This document shows, in pieces, positions 6,645 through 15,987 of a stretch of 64,000 nt of DNA. Numbering within the stretch: position 1 is the stretch's first letter; every line of letters starts with the position of its first letter. The stretch is from Paracoccus nototheniae (GTDB lineage: Bacteria; Pseudomonadota; Alphaproteobacteria; Rhodobacterales; Rhodobacteraceae), in NCBI RefSeq assembly GCF_004335005.1, contig NZ_RQRT01000013.1, positions 1 through 64,000 on the forward strand, written 5' to 3'. Below the pieces are notes generated by a model. The model worked only from the letters and a program-made list of their open reading frames with translations. It was not told the origin of the DNA and searched no databases. The position numbers and the translations under genes are program-made.

Positions 6645-8072
6645 TCAGGCGGCGCGGGCGACCTCTTGCGTCTGGCTTTCGACCAGCGCGCGGTGCAGCG
6701 CACGGATCGTGCCCGACAGCGCATCGCGTTCGACGATGAACTGCACATCGACCTGACGCGGACCCTGCGACGCGCCGATCGCCGACAGCCCGGCATCGGC
6801 CAGCGCGTTCAAGCCCCGGCTCAGCACCGCCAGCCCGTCCAGATCGCGCCCCACGGCCGAGGCCATGGCCACCGCCCGCGACGACACGCAGGCCGAGGGG
6901 AAGCGTTCGACCAGATCCTTTTCGACCCGCCGCAGCACCTTGAGGTTGCTGTCCACATAATGCGTGATCGTGTTCGCGTTCGAGACCTTGCTGACGATGC
7001 GGACCTTGTGCCGGGTCAGCACCTCCAGCAGGGCCGCGTCATAACCCTTGGCGCCGACCATGTCCTGTTCGAACAGCTCCAGCGCAAAGACATCCAGACC
7101 GGTGACGATCTCGACCGCAGGCGCGTCGGCGGGCTGATCGTCGATCAGCGTGCCGGGGTCATGCGGCTCGAACGCGTTGGTCACGCGCAAAGGCACGCCC
7201 GACTGGCGCAGGGTCTTGGCGGCCTTGGGGTGGATCGCCTCCATCCCCAGATTGGACAGTTGGTCGGCCACGTCGTAATTCGTGCGCCCCAGCTTGCGCA
7301 CCGCATCCGCGCCGACCAGCTTGGGATCGGCCGAGGACAGGTGGAATTCCTTGTGGATGATCGCCTCATGCGCGCCGGTCAGTGCCGCCAGACGCGAGAA
7401 TGTCACCTCGGAATAGCCGCGATCATATTCGCGCATCAGCCCTTCGCTGCACTGGGCATAGCCGGTGACGATGGGCATTTCCGTCTGCGCGTCGATCCCG
7501 GCCAAGGCGCCGGTGATGCGTTCGTCCAGGCTGACCTCTCCGGTATCGCGCCAGCCCGACAGATCGACGAACCGGGCCGAGACCCCGGCGCGCTGCAGCA
7601 TCAGCGTGGTGACAAAGGCCGAATGCGCCTCGCCCAGACCCGACAGCAGCTCGCGCGTGTGCAGCATATGCTCCGACAGCCGGAAATGGCCATAGGAACA
7701 CAGCCGCTGCAGATCGATCAGGCAGTTCTTCGCGCCCACCAGCCGGTCGCGCACAAAGGCGTCGGCGCGTTCCAGATCGCCGGGATGATCAAGCACCACA
7801 CGATGCGCGGCACCCATCGCCGCGCTGGCGCGGTCCAGCGCCGCCAGCCAGCCGTGATCGCCTTCGCCGCTGGCAAAGGCCGCATAGACGCCCGGCTCGC
7901 CGGATTTCTTATGCTCTAGCAGCAGATCGGTAATGCCCCCAAAGGCCGAGACGACAAAGATCCGGCCATAAAGATCGGCGCGGTCGTCGATCAGCAGCGT
8001 GTCGCGCAGCTCATGGACCCGCGACATCGAGGTGCCGCCGATCTTCTCGACGGTATGGGTCGCGTGTGCCAT
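6645..8072 (-). CDS. ask: Ectoine-pathway aspartokinase (Ask_Ect)
   Basis: Phosphorylates L-aspartate, the first step towards aspartate semialdehyde for ectoine. It has 475 residues and the ectoine-specific subtype hallmark near the start (VEKIGGTSM instead of the usual KFGGTS), with an unusual HTVE lead-in. ACT-like C-terminal regulatory modules include VSKVSNANTITHYVD and MASAVGRDL. It is the last gene of ectABC-ask, 3 bp after ectC, so aspartate supply is coupled to ectoine synthesis; members of this subtype are typically relieved of normal feedback control. Confidence 0.92.
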   Translation of the reverse strand: MAHATHTVEKIGGTSMSRVHELRDTLLIDDRADLYGRIFVVSAFGGITDLLLEHKKSGEPGVYAAFASGEGDHGWLAALDRASAAMGAAHRVVLDHPGDLERADAFVRDRLVGAKNCLIDLQRLCSYGHFRLSEHMLHTRELLSGLGEAHSAFVTTLMLQRAGVSARFVDLSGWRDTGEVSLDERITGALAGIDAQTEMPIVTGYAQCSEGLMREYDRGYSEVTFSRLAALTGAHEAIIHKEFHLSSADPKLVGADAVRKLGRTNYDVADQLSNLGMEAIHPKAAKTLRQSGVPLRVTNAFEPHDPGTLIDDQPADAPAVEIVTGLDVFALELFEQDMVGAKGYDAALLEVLTRHKVRIVSKVSNANTITHYVDSNLKVLRRVEKDLVERFPSACVSSRAVAMASAVGRDLDGLAVLSRGLNALADAGLSAIGASQGPRQVDVQFIVERDALSGTIRALHRALVESQTQEVARAA

Positions 8073-8075
8073 GGC

Positions 8076-8465
8076 TCAGGCCGTCTCGGCGGGCGCATAG
8101 CTGCCGTCTTCGCGATGCACCTCGGTCCCGGTGACCGGCGGATTGAAACAGCAGGCCATGACCAAAGTTTCGTCGGCCCGCAGAGTGTGGTGATCGTTCA
8201 GGTTCAGCGCATACATCACGCCCGGCGTGATCTGATGCGTCTCACCCGTGCCCAGATCGGTGATCGAGCCCTTGCCCGACATGCAATAGACGCTTTCGAA
8301 GTGATGCTTGTAATGGAACGTATGTTCCGACCCGGCATCCAGCGTGGTGATGTGGAACGAAAACCCCATCCCGTCATCGGCCAGCAGCATGCGGACCGAA
8401 TTCCACCTGGCATCCGACACCGACCGGTCGGTGTCCTTCAGTTTATTGAAATCACGAATGATCAT
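8076..8465 (-). CDS. ectC: L-ectoine synthase
   Basis: Cupin-fold enzyme that cyclises N-gamma-acetyl-diaminobutyrate to ectoine. It is 129 residues, full length for the family, beginning MIIRDFNKLKDTDRSV. Metal-binding and core motifs HFESVYCMSGKG, MYALNLNDHHTLRA and CCFNPPVTG are present. It lies between ectB (6 bp upstream) and ask (3 bp downstream). Confidence 0.97.
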   Translation of the reverse strand: MIIRDFNKLKDTDRSVSDARWNSVRMLLADDGMGFSFHITTLDAGSEHTFHYKHHFESVYCMSGKGSITDLGTGETHQITPGVMYALNLNDHHTLRADETLVMACCFNPPVTGTEVHREDGSYAPAETA

Positions 8466-8471
8466 GTGATG

Positions 8472-9764
8472 TTACTCCGCAGCAATCTTGGTGGACAGAA
8501 CGTCGCGCGCCGCATCCAGCAGGATGTCGAAGCCGCGCGTCAAAAGGTCGGTGGGCGTGGTCAGCGGCGCCAGAACTTTGACCACCTGATCCTCGTTCCC
8601 CGAGGTTTCGATGATCAGGCCGCCCTGAAAGGCCCGCTTGCAGATCGCGCCCGCCAGATCGCCCGAGCCGACATCGACGCCGCGCATCAGCCCGCGCCCC
8701 TTCAGATAGGCGCCGGGCACAAGAGCCGCCAGCTCGGTCAGCCGAGCCTCGATCAGTGCGGCTTTTTCGGCAAGCTCGGCCTCGAACGCCTTGTCGGCCC
8801 AGAACTTCTCGATCGCTACGCGGGCGGTCACGAAGGCATGGGTGTTGCCCCGGAAGGTGCCGTTATGTTCGGCGGGGCCAAAGACGTCATGTTCGGGCCG
8901 TACCAGCAGCATCGCCAGCGGCAGGCCGAAACCCGACACCGATTTTGCCATCGGCACCAGATCGGGCACCACGCCCATATCCTCGAACGAAAAGAACTTG
9001 CCCGTGCGCCCGCAGCCCGCCTGAATATCATCCAGAATCAGCAGCGCGCCATGGCGCTTGGCGATATCGGCCACCGCCCGCACGAATTCGGCGGATGCGG
9101 CGTTCAGCCCGCCCTCGCCCTGCACGGTTTCCAGCATGATCGCGGCGGGGGCATCGATGCCGCCCGAATTGTCCGACAGCATCTGATCCAGCAGGGCGGC
9201 GCTGTCCAACCCCTGGGCGTAATCGTCAAAGGGCACTCGGGTGACGCCCTGCGTCTCCATCCCGGCACCACCGCGGTGATAGCCGTTGCCCGTCGCCGCC
9301 AGCGCGCCCATGGTCACGCCATGAAAGCCGTTGGTGAAGGCCACGATATTCGTGCGCCCGGTCGATTTGCGGGCGATCTTCATCGCCGCCTCGACCGCAT
9401 TGGCGCCGGTCGGGCCGGTGAACATCACCCGGTGATCCATGCCGCGCGGGGCCAAGATATGCGTCTCGAACGCCTGCAGGAAATCGGCCTTGGTGGTGGT
9501 GTGCAGGTCCAGCCCATGGGCAATGCCGTCGCCCGCGATATGATCGATCAGCGCGGCCTTCATGTCGGGGTCGTTATGGCCATAGTTCAGCGACGAACAG
9601 CCGGCCAGAAAATCGATATGCTCGGACCCGTCGGCCCCGCGCATGATCGATCCGCTGGCGCTGGCGAACAGCGTCGGAATGCCGCGGCAATAGGACCGGG
9701 CCTCGCTTTCGCGACGGGTGAAAATGCCGGTATCGGCGGTGGGGGTGGTCATGTCCTTAGGCAT
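8472..9764 (-). CDS. ectB: Diaminobutyrate--2-oxoglutarate aminotransferase
   Basis: PLP-dependent class-III aminotransferase of 430 residues converting aspartate semialdehyde to L-2,4-diaminobutyrate using glutamate. Characteristic segments are FTGPTGANAVEAAMK (PLP phosphate), ILDDIQAGCGRTGKFF (cofactor Asp) and MAKSVSGFGLP (Schiff-base Lys). The first ATG (9764) is chosen because aaagga lies about 6 nt upstream; a second ATG five codons later has its Shine-Dalgarno-like sequence too close. Confidence 0.96.
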   Translation of the reverse strand: MPKDMTTPTADTGIFTRRESEARSYCRGIPTLFASASGSIMRGADGSEHIDFLAGCSSLNYGHNDPDMKAALIDHIAGDGIAHGLDLHTTTKADFLQAFETHILAPRGMDHRVMFTGPTGANAVEAAMKIARKSTGRTNIVAFTNGFHGVTMGALAATGNGYHRGGAGMETQGVTRVPFDDYAQGLDSAALLDQMLSDNSGGIDAPAAIMLETVQGEGGLNAASAEFVRAVADIAKRHGALLILDDIQAGCGRTGKFFSFEDMGVVPDLVPMAKSVSGFGLPLAMLLVRPEHDVFGPAEHNGTFRGNTHAFVTARVAIEKFWADKAFEAELAEKAALIEARLTELAALVPGAYLKGRGLMRGVDVGSGDLAGAICKRAFQGGLIIETSGNEDQVVKVLAPLTTPTDLLTRGFDILLDAARDVLSTKIAAE

Positions 9765-9820
9765 GGGACGTCCTTTCGCACGATGTGCGTTATTCGAATT
9801 GCTTTGAGGTGCGAAGCAGA

Positions 9821-10357
9821 TCAGGCGGCGCGGGCCTGCGGGGCGGCACGGGGCAGGGTGATGGTCACCATATGCTCGGTCGCGTGGCGCCCGTCGAAAT
9901 GCTCGTCGCGGATATAGTGGGGGTCATCGCTCAGCGCGCCGCCAAGATGGCGGGCAAGGCTGCGGAACAATGCCCAGGATGCGTCATTGTCACGCGTGAT
10001 CGTGGTGTTCAGCCGGTTGGCCTCGGTGCATTCGTCACGATCGACCAGATGGGTCAGCATCTTGCGGCCCAGCCCCAGACCGCGCGCCCGGGGGCTGACC
10101 GCGACCTGCCAGACGAACAGCGCGTCGTCATTCGGAATCATGTGACCCGAGATCCAGCCGACGACGTCGCCGTCCAGATCGGCGACCACACAGGTGTCGC
10201 GGAAATGCTCGGCCTGCACCAGGTTGCAATACATCGAGTTCTCGTCCAGCGGCTTGCAGTCGCGCACCAGCTCCCAGACAGCGGCGCCGTCGGTCGGGTC
10301 GGGCTTGCGCAGCGTCAGCTGGCGGGGGCGTTCGATGTCCTGCACATCCTTGGGCAT
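9821..10357 (-). CDS. ectA: L-2,4-diaminobutyrate gamma-acetyltransferase
   Basis: GNAT-fold enzyme, 178 residues, acetylating diaminobutyrate in ectoine synthesis. The acetyl-CoA loop reads VSPRARGLGLGRKML, preceded by WISGHMIPNDDALFVWQVAV and followed by NTTITRDNDASW.LF, all typical of EctA. It is the first gene of the operon, 56 bp ahead of ectB. Upstream lies a well-formed promoter (10389-10417). No ectD hydroxylase follows, so ectoine rather than hydroxyectoine is the predicted product of this locus. Confidence 0.96.
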   Translation of the reverse strand: MPKDVQDIERPRQLTLRKPDPTDGAAVWELVRDCKPLDENSMYCNLVQAEHFRDTCVVADLDGDVVGWISGHMIPNDDALFVWQVAVSPRARGLGLGRKMLTHLVDRDECTEANRLNTTITRDNDASWALFRSLARHLGGALSDDPHYIRDEHFDGRHATEHMVTITLPRAAPQARAA

Positions 10358-10388
10358 GGGTCCGTGATCCTCGATTGCTTCGGGGCCC

Positions 10389-10417
10389 TAACTAACCAAA
10401 GATGGCCAAAGTTTCAA
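10389..10417 (-). promoter_or_regulatory. Predicted sigma-70-type promoter of the ectoine operon
   Basis: On the minus strand, TTGAAA (10417-10412) and TAGTTA (10394-10389) are separated by exactly 17 bp, giving a predicted start about 25 nt before the ectA ATG. The -10 lies within CTAACTAACC (10388-10397), which is nearly repeated as CTAACTGACC at 10448-10457. This pair could be the binding site of the divergent MarR regulator. Confidence 0.6.
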
Positions 10418-10574
10418 CCGTCCAGACAAAAACCACGGACTTTTCAGCTAACTGACCGGCACCTATGGATAAATATCACGCCAGGGACACGGGTGCGTGA
10501 TGAAACCCATTCGCAATGCGAACCAGTCTGGGGCCCATTGCCGTGCCCCCGCCGGAAATGGCATAGAGGATCGC

Positions 10575-11096
10575 ATGACCCGCGATCCCGTCTTTCCCCG
10601 TGACCCTGCCATCGCCCGCTCGGACGCCGCGCTGATCGCGCTGCGCCGGATTCTGCGGGCGACCGAACAATATGAACGCGATCTGGCACAGGCCGTCGGC
10701 CTGACCCCGGCCAAGTTGCGGGTTCTGCAGATTCTGGCCGGGCGCGACGACCGTACGGCGACACCCACGGCGCTGGCCACGCAGATGGGCGTCAGTCAGG
10801 CGACGGTGACCGCGCTGGTCGATCAACTGGACAAGCTGGGCCTGACGCAACGCCAGCGCTCCAGCACCGATCGGCGGCAGTTGCATGTGATCCTGACCGA
10901 CAACGGCGCCACCGCACTGGCCGAGGCGCCCGATGCGCTGCAACAGCATTTCGTCACCGGCTTTCATGCGCTTCATGACTGGGAACAGGCGATGCTGGTC
11001 GCCTCGCTGGAACGCGTCGCCGCCATGCTGAACGCGCAGGGCATCGACGCCTCGCCGGTCCTGACCCTGGGCGAGATCGGCCGCGCCCCGACCTGA
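10575..11096 (+). CDS. ectR: MarR-family regulator, probable EctR-type repressor of ectoine synthesis
   Basis: 173-residue winged-helix regulator. Dimerisation helices flank a DNA-binding core at about residues 45-115, with recognition-helix region ATQMGVSQATVTALVDQLDKLG and wing RQRSSTDRRQLHVILTDNG. The start at 10575 has agagga upstream; longer starts from 10497 would run into the promoter region. It is divergent from ectA by 217 bp. EctR-type MarR proteins repress ect genes in halotolerant methylotrophs, and the position strongly suggests the same job here; that assignment is inference from context. Confidence 0.85.
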   Translation: MTRDPVFPRDPAIARSDAALIALRRILRATEQYERDLAQAVGLTPAKLRVLQILAGRDDRTATPTALATQMGVSQATVTALVDQLDKLGLTQRQRSSTDRRQLHVILTDNGATALAEAPDALQQHFVTGFHALHDWEQAMLVASLERVAAMLNAQGIDASPVLTLGEIGRAPT

Positions 11097-11100
11097 CGCC

Positions 11101-11161
11101 CTTTCATCTTGGTCAAAATATCCCGGGGGGCGTCCGCAGGACGGGGGCAGCGCCCCCCTGC
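11101..11161 (-). repeat. Intergenic G/C hairpin element, copy 1
   Basis: Read on the minus strand: a G-run, gcgctg, a C-run, a GTCC..GGAC hairpin, a second C-run, then gggatattttgaccaagatgaaag. It matches copy 2 at 25223-25288 in order and spacing of these parts. It lies between the convergent 3' ends of ectR and gnd. The hairpin followed by an A/T-rich tail could end transcription of ectR or gnd. I believe such elements are common between genes in Rhodobacterales. Confidence 0.7.
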
Positions 11162-11168
11162 CGGCCTG

Positions 11169-12569
11169 TCAGCCCGCCTTGCCCCAGGGGCCATGCGCAT
11201 CGTCGATCCCGTCCAGCCGCTCGAACCCATGCGCGCCAAAGAAATCGCGTTGCGCCTGAATCATGTTGGCGGTCCCGCGCGCGGTGCGCATCATGTCGAA
11301 CCACATCAGCCCCGAGGCCAGCGCCGGCAGAGGATGCCCCGCCGCGATCCCTTGCGACACGACCTGCCGCAGACCGGGCATCGCCTTTTCGATCAGATCG
11401 GCAAAGAACGGCGCCATGATCAGATTGCGGCCCGGATCGTCCGCCAGCGCTTGAGCCATGTCGTTCAGCATCGTCGAACGGATGATGCAGCCCGCCCGCC
11501 AGACCCTCGCGATTTCGGGCAGATCCAGCGTCCAGCCGAACCGACCCGAGGCCCCCGCGATCATCGTGAAGCCTTGCGCATAGCACAGGATCTTGCCCGC
11601 GATCAGCGCCTGTTCCAGGGCTGCCGGCTCCAGCGGACAGGGGCCTGCGCCCTTGCCGAACCGCGCCTCGCCCGCCTGCCGCTCGTCCAGCCGGGCGCTG
11701 ACATTGCGCGCCATGACGGCGGCCTCGATCACCGGGATGGGGGCGGACAGGTGCTGCGCCTCGATCGCGGTCCAGCGGCCGGTGCCCTTCTGACCCGCGC
11801 GGTCCAGAATGACATCGGGCATGGCGGCGCCGGTATGGGGGTCGCGCGCGGCGGTGACGCTGGCCGAGATCTCGATCAGATAGCTGGACAGAACGCCTTG
11901 ATTCCATCCCTTGAAGATGTCCGAGATGGCATCGGCTTTCAGCCCCATCCCGTCGCGCATCAGCCCGTAAACCTCGGCGATCATCTGCATGTCGGCATAT
12001 TCGATGCCGTTATGGACCATCTTGACGAAATGCCCGGCGCCCGCATCGCCCATGCGCGCGGCGCAGGGGGTGCCATCCTCGGCCTTGGCGGCGATCGCGG
12101 CCATCACCGGGGCCACGCGATCCCAATCGGCGGCCTCGCCCCCGCCCATGATGGCCGGGCCATGCCGCGCCCCCTCTTCCCCGCCCGAGACGCCCATGCC
12201 CAGGAACCGAAAGGGCAGGCCGGCCTCGTCGCGGCGGTTGGTGTCGTGGAAATCGGCATTGCCCGCGTCGATGACCAGATCGTCAGGGTCCAGCAGCGGC
12301 GCCAGCGCGTCAAGCTGGGCGTCCACCGCCTCGCCCGCCGGGACCATCAGGATGATCCGGCGGGGTTTGGCGATCGAGGCCACCAGCGCCTCCAACGTGT
12401 TGGCGGGGATGATGCGGGGGGCCAGCGGGCCTGCCTCGGCGGCAAAGCGGCGCGTCACCTCGGTCGTGCGGTTCCAGACGGCGATGGGAAAGCCCTTTTC
12501 CGCGATGTTCAGCGCCAGGGCTGCCCCCATCGTCCCCAAGCCGATCAGCCCGATTTCTGCCTGTGCCAT
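11169..12569 (-). CDS. gnd: 6-phosphogluconate dehydrogenase, decarboxylating
   Basis: Oxidises 6-phosphogluconate to ribulose 5-phosphate in the pentose-phosphate pathway. It has 466 residues, the usual length of the long-form enzyme. The Rossmann motif is IGLIGLGTMGAALALN; NRTTEV suggests NADP preference. The substrate site contains GMGVSGGEEGARHGPAIMGGG and the catalytic HFVKMVHNGIEY. The start at 12569 is chosen for aaaggcg 9 nt upstream; an ATG at 12587 is less well placed. Confidence 0.95.
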   Translation of the reverse strand: MAQAEIGLIGLGTMGAALALNIAEKGFPIAVWNRTTEVTRRFAAEAGPLAPRIIPANTLEALVASIAKPRRIILMVPAGEAVDAQLDALAPLLDPDDLVIDAGNADFHDTNRRDEAGLPFRFLGMGVSGGEEGARHGPAIMGGGEAADWDRVAPVMAAIAAKAEDGTPCAARMGDAGAGHFVKMVHNGIEYADMQMIAEVYGLMRDGMGLKADAISDIFKGWNQGVLSSYLIEISASVTAARDPHTGAAMPDVILDRAGQKGTGRWTAIEAQHLSAPIPVIEAAVMARNVSARLDERQAGEARFGKGAGPCPLEPAALEQALIAGKILCYAQGFTMIAGASGRFGWTLDLPEIARVWRAGCIIRSTMLNDMAQALADDPGRNLIMAPFFADLIEKAMPGLRQVVSQGIAAGHPLPALASGLMWFDMMRTARGTANMIQAQRDFFGAHGFERLDGIDDAHGPWGKAG

Positions 12570-12667
12570 TGCCTGCGCCTTTCGCATCCGTAACCTGTTT
12601 GCGGTTGTTTACGCTAACGAGAAACGGCTGTCACGGGGGGGGCGTTCCGGCGGGCCGGACATGCAAA

Positions 12668-12693
12668 ACGGGGCCGCAAGCGGCCCCGTCGGG
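12668..12693 (-). terminator. Intrinsic terminator of bioY
   Basis: A perfect 10-bp stem (12668-12677 with 12680-12689), with a 2-nt spacer that would open to a tetraloop, is followed on the minus strand by tttt. It begins about 22 bp after the bioY stop, so it is a classic rho-independent terminator for that gene. Confidence 0.85.
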
Positions 12694-12711
12694 TTCAGTC
12701 CCGCTATCAGA

Positions 12712-13254
12712 TCAGCGGCGCTGCTGGCCCAGTTGCAGGGCCAGCGTGCCCAGCACGACCTTGACGATATCACCCAGAATAAAGGGCGCCACGCCGACGG
12801 CCAGCAGCTGATCTGCGGGAACAAAGGCCGACAGCCAGATCAGGCCCGGCACATAGATGGCCACGGTCCCGGCGATCATCGCCACGGCCCGCATGCCCAA
12901 GCCACGCCCCTGCGCCAGCGCGCCGGTCACGACCATGGCCAGCGCCATGCCGATCAGAAAGCCGGTCGTCGGCCCGGCCAGATAGGCCAGTCCCAGCCCG
13001 CGTTCGGGCGACCCGGCAAAGACCGGCAGTCCGGCCAGCCCGGCCGCCATATAGGCGCCCATCGCGGCCAGACCAAGGCGCGGCCCCAGCCCCGCCGCAA
13101 TGACCAGAACGGCCAGCGTCTGCAGGGTCATCGGCACCGGCCAGAAGGGCAGCTGGACCTTGGCGCCAAGCGCGATCAACGCGGCGGCGGCCAATGTCAG
13201 GCCAATCTTGGTGGTCAGGCTTTGCCGGGCAATGCGGTCCTGAGCAAGCAGCAT
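12712..13254 (-). CDS. bioY: Biotin transporter substrate-binding component BioY
   Basis: Integral-membrane S-component for biotin uptake, 180 residues and about six membrane segments. Family segments include the early QLPFWPVPMTLQTLAV and GAYMAAGLAGLPVFA, plus GPTTGFLIGM. The start at 13254 is chosen because aaagggga lies about 6 nt upstream. No bioM/bioN energy-coupling genes are adjacent, so it acts alone or shares an ECF module. I saw no BioR box (TTATMKATAA) upstream. Confidence 0.93.
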   Translation of the reverse strand: MLLAQDRIARQSLTTKIGLTLAAAALIALGAKVQLPFWPVPMTLQTLAVLVIAAGLGPRLGLAAMGAYMAAGLAGLPVFAGSPERGLGLAYLAGPTTGFLIGMALAMVVTGALAQGRGLGMRAVAMIAGTVAIYVPGLIWLSAFVPADQLLAVGVAPFILGDIVKVVLGTLALQLGQQRR

Positions 13255-13697
13255 GGAATGTCCCCTTTGTCGTCTGTCACGAATCATCAGCGGCGGTGCC
13301 GCAGTCTTTGATGCCTAAGGAACACCCAACCGCCCCTCGGGCACAAGGGGGCAGATGCCCCGCCCCCGGCTGGCATGCCCGGCTGGCACACCCGGCTGAC
13401 ACGAAGGGGGCGCTGCCGCCTGCCCGCGACATTTGCACATCCGGTCTGCGATAAAACGTCGCAACCGGACGGTTCATGAGGCTGACCCGCGACACCCGGC
13501 AGGGCGTGCGCGGGGCGACCGTCCGACCCGGCCCACTTCTTAACGGCGCATGCGCGCGTACAAGCGCGAGGGCTGCCCCGCAAGGCGATGCTTTTCCTTG
13601 CCCAATCGTCGGTTTCCCACCCTCTGGCGTCTGTTTTCCACCGGGGAAGGGTGCTAAGACCCCTCTCCAATTGCATGCCGCGACAAGGGTTCGAGAC
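13255..13697. other. 443-bp divergent intergenic region between bioY and the mrp operon
   Basis: No convincing coding frame was found. It contains a three-unit 13-bp tandem repeat (13365-13403), several G-run/C-run hairpins (for example 13346-13368), and an AT-richer patch near 13430-13460 (gcgataaaacgtcgcaacc). Both operons must be started from here. I could not identify a riboswitch or a known regulator site. Confidence 0.5.
13365..13403 (+). repeat. Three 13-bp tandem repeats (CCCGGCTGRCAYR-like)
   Basis: Units at 13365-13377, 13378-13390 and 13391-13403 begin CCCGGCTGGCATG, CCCGGCTGGCACA and CCCGGCTGACACG. They sit in the bioY/mrpA divergent region, about 110 bp from bioY and 295 bp from mrpA. 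A 13-bp period places the sites just over one helical turn apart, which would suit cooperative protein binding; it could also be a minor slippage array. Confidence 0.7.
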
Positions 13698-15986
13698 ATG
13701 GCTGACGACTATCCCAAGGTTGATCGCGTGATGGGCGGGCCCGCAGGCTGGATCTCCATCGCTGTTCCGGCGATCCTGTTTGCGTATTTCATCGGGCTTT
13801 TGCCGCAGATCGCCGATGCGCCGCAGCTGCGGGGCATCGATTGGGTGCCCTCGCTTGGCATCCGCCTGTCGGTGCTGCTGGACGGGCTGAGCCTGACCTT
13901 TGCGCTGCTGATCACCGGGATCGGCACGGCGGTGACGCTGTATTCGGCCCGCTATCTGGGCGATCACCCCGATTATCCGCGCTTTGTCTGTTATCTGCTG
14001 ATGTTCATGACCGGCATGCTGGGTCTGGTTCTGGCCGATAACCTGATCATGCTGTTCGTGTTCTGGGAGATCACGACGATCTCGTCCTATCTGCTGATCG
14101 GCTTCAATGCCGACAGCGCCAAATCGCGGCGCTCGGCGCTGCAGGCGCTGCTGGTGACGGGGACGGGCGGGCTGGCCATGCTGGCCGGGATGATCCTGCT
14201 GGGCACCGTCGCGGGCACGTTCGAGCTGTCGCAGATCCTGACCATGGGCGACATGATCCGTGCGCATCCCTGGTATATCGCGATCCTCGTGCTGTTCCTG
14301 GCGGGCGCCTTCACCAAGTCGGCGCAAGTGCCGTTCCATTTCTGGCTGCCCAATGCGATGGCCGCGCCGACGCCGGTTTCGGCCTATCTGCACAGCGCGA
14401 CGATGGTGAAGGCGGGCGTCTTTCTGATGGCCCGCATGAACCCGGCCTTGGGTGAAACTCAGGCCTGGTTCTGGACCCTGACGCTGTTCGGCGGCGTGAC
14501 GGCGGTCTTTGCCTCGGTCATGGCGCTGCGTCAAACGGATATCAAACAGGTGCTGGCCTATACCACGCTGATGGCGCTTGGCACGCTGACCATGTTCATC
14601 GGCGCGGGCACGCATTACGCGATCATGGCGGCGATGCTGTTTCTGGTCGTCCATTCGCTGTACAAAGCGGCGCTGTTCCTGATGATCGGCATCGTCGATC
14701 ACGCCACCGGCACGCGCGAGGCTGCGGTCCTGGGCGGTCTGTCCAAGGCCATGCCGCTGACCGGGATCGCCGCTGCGCTGGCCGCGATCAGCATGGCGGG
14801 CATCCCGCCGATGGTCGGCTTCATCGGCAAGGAATTCATGTACAAGGCCGGTCTGGGCCTGCAGGGCTTTGCCTCGATCTGGGTCACCGTGATGATCTTT
14901 GCGGCCTCGGTCATGATGTTCGCGGTGGGCGGCATCGTGGCGCTGAAGCCCTTCCGCGGCGACTTGCGCCCGACGCCGATGACCCCGCATGAGGGCCCAT
15001 GGCCGATGCTGGCCGGGCCGTTGGTCCTGGGCGCACTGTCGCTGATCTTCGGCCTCGTGCCGGGGGTGCTGGGCCATTACATCGTTGGCCCCGCCACCCA
15101 TGCCGTCTTTGGCGAGGTGCGCGAGGTGCATCTGTATCTGTGGGGCGGCGTGAACATGGCGCTGATCCTGTCGCTGCTGACCTTCCTTGCGGGCTGGCTG
15201 CTTTATCGCCGGCACGAGGCGATCCGCACCCGCCTTGCCGCCTTCGAGGCGCGCAATCCGATCGATTTCGATGCGGGCTGGGACCGGCTTCTGGACGGGT
15301 TCAAGGCCTTTGCCGCATGGCTGACCGGGCTGATCCAGACCGGCAGCCTGCAGCGTTACATGGCGGTGACCTTCGCCACCTTCGTGGTGCTGGTCGGCGG
15401 CACTTATCTGCTGAAGGGCGCGTTTCAGGCCGGGCTCAGCCTGTCGACCGATGGGGTGCATCCCGTGCAATGGGCCGTGCTGGGGCTGATCTCGGCCGGT
15501 GCCATCCTGACGGTATGGACGCACAGCCGGATGACGGCCGTGGCGGCCATGGGCGTGACGGGCATCGGCGTGGCGCTGATCTTCATCATGTTCAGTGCCC
15601 CCGATGTTGCCATCACCCAACTGCTGGTCGAGGTTCTGGTGGTCGTTCTGGTCAGCCTTGCGATGCTGCGGCTGCCCTATCTGCCGCGCAGGTCCAAGAC
15701 CAGCTTCCGCACGGGCCATGCCGTCATCGCAGGGGGCATGGGGCTGGTCACGACCTTCCTGATGATCTCGGTCCTGTCCAGCGACTTTGACCGCCGCCTG
15801 ACAAGCTATTTCGAGGCGGTGTCCTATCCCGAGGCGCATGGCCGCAACATCGTCAACGTCATTCTGGTCGATTTCCGGGCATTGGACACGTTCGGAGAGA
15901 TCGTCGTGGTCGTCATGGCCGCCATTGGCGCCCTGGCGCTGCTGCGTGGCGTGACGACCCGTCGCAAACCCGGGGAGGAGAGCTGA
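13698..15986 (+). CDS. mrpA: Mrp-type Na+(K+)/H+ antiporter subunit A
   Basis: Largest subunit of the seven-protein Mrp antiporter, 762 residues, related to complex I NuoL. The proton-channel core includes [17 protein letters not shown], the lysine-containing [17 protein letters not shown] and [13 protein letters not shown]. The C-terminal MbhD/MbhE-like part ([22 protein letters not shown]) is specific to MrpA. The ATG at 13698 is the first in good context. It starts the mrpABCDEFG operon, with most genes overlapping by 4 bp. The complex exports Na+ or K+ in exchange for protons and supports salt and alkali tolerance. Confidence 0.95.
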   Translation: MADDYPKVDRVMGGPAGWISIAVPAILFAYFIGLLPQIADAPQLRGIDWVPSLGIRLSVLLDGLSLTFALLITGIGTAVTLYSARYLGDHPDYPRFVCYLLMFMTGMLGLVLADNLIMLFVFWEITTISSYLLIGFNADSAKSRRSALQALLVTGTGGLAMLAGMILLGTVAGTFELSQILTMGDMIRAHPWYIAILVLFLAGAFTKSAQVPFHFWLPNAMAAPTPVSAYLHSATMVKAGVFLMARMNPALGETQAWFWTLTLFGGVTAVFASVMALRQTDIKQVLAYTTLMALGTLTMFIGAGTHYAIMAAMLFLVVHSLYKAALFLMIGIVDHATGTREAAVLGGLSKAMPLTGIAAALAAISMAGIPPMVGFIGKEFMYKAGLGLQGFASIWVTVMIFAASVMMFAVGGIVALKPFRGDLRPTPMTPHEGPWPMLAGPLVLGALSLIFGLVPGVLGHYIVGPATHAVFGEVREVHLYLWGGVNMALILSLLTFLAGWLLYRRHEAIRTRLAAFEARNPIDFDAGWDRLLDGFKAFAAWLTGLIQTGSLQRYMAVTFATFVVLVGGTYLLKGAFQAGLSLSTDGVHPVQWAVLGLISAGAILTVWTHSRMTAVAAMGVTGIGVALIFIMFSAPDVAITQLLVEVLVVVLVSLAMLRLPYLPRRSKTSFRTGHAVIAGGMGLVTTFLMISVLSSDFDRRLTSYFEAVSYPEAHGRNIVNVILVDFRALDTFGEIVVVVMAAIGALALLRGVTTRRKPGEES

Positions 15987-15987
15987 G

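Noticed and set aside
8013-9917. 634-residue plus-strand frame across ectB and ectC
   Set aside because: Antisense to two highly conserved ectoine genes.
13365-13403. CRISPR or replication iterons
   Set aside because: Units are 13 bp with no spacers and no rep gene is near.
13255-13697. Riboswitch or structural RNA upstream of mrpA
   Set aside because: Several G/C hairpins exist but I could not match any to a known class; repeats alone are not sufficient.
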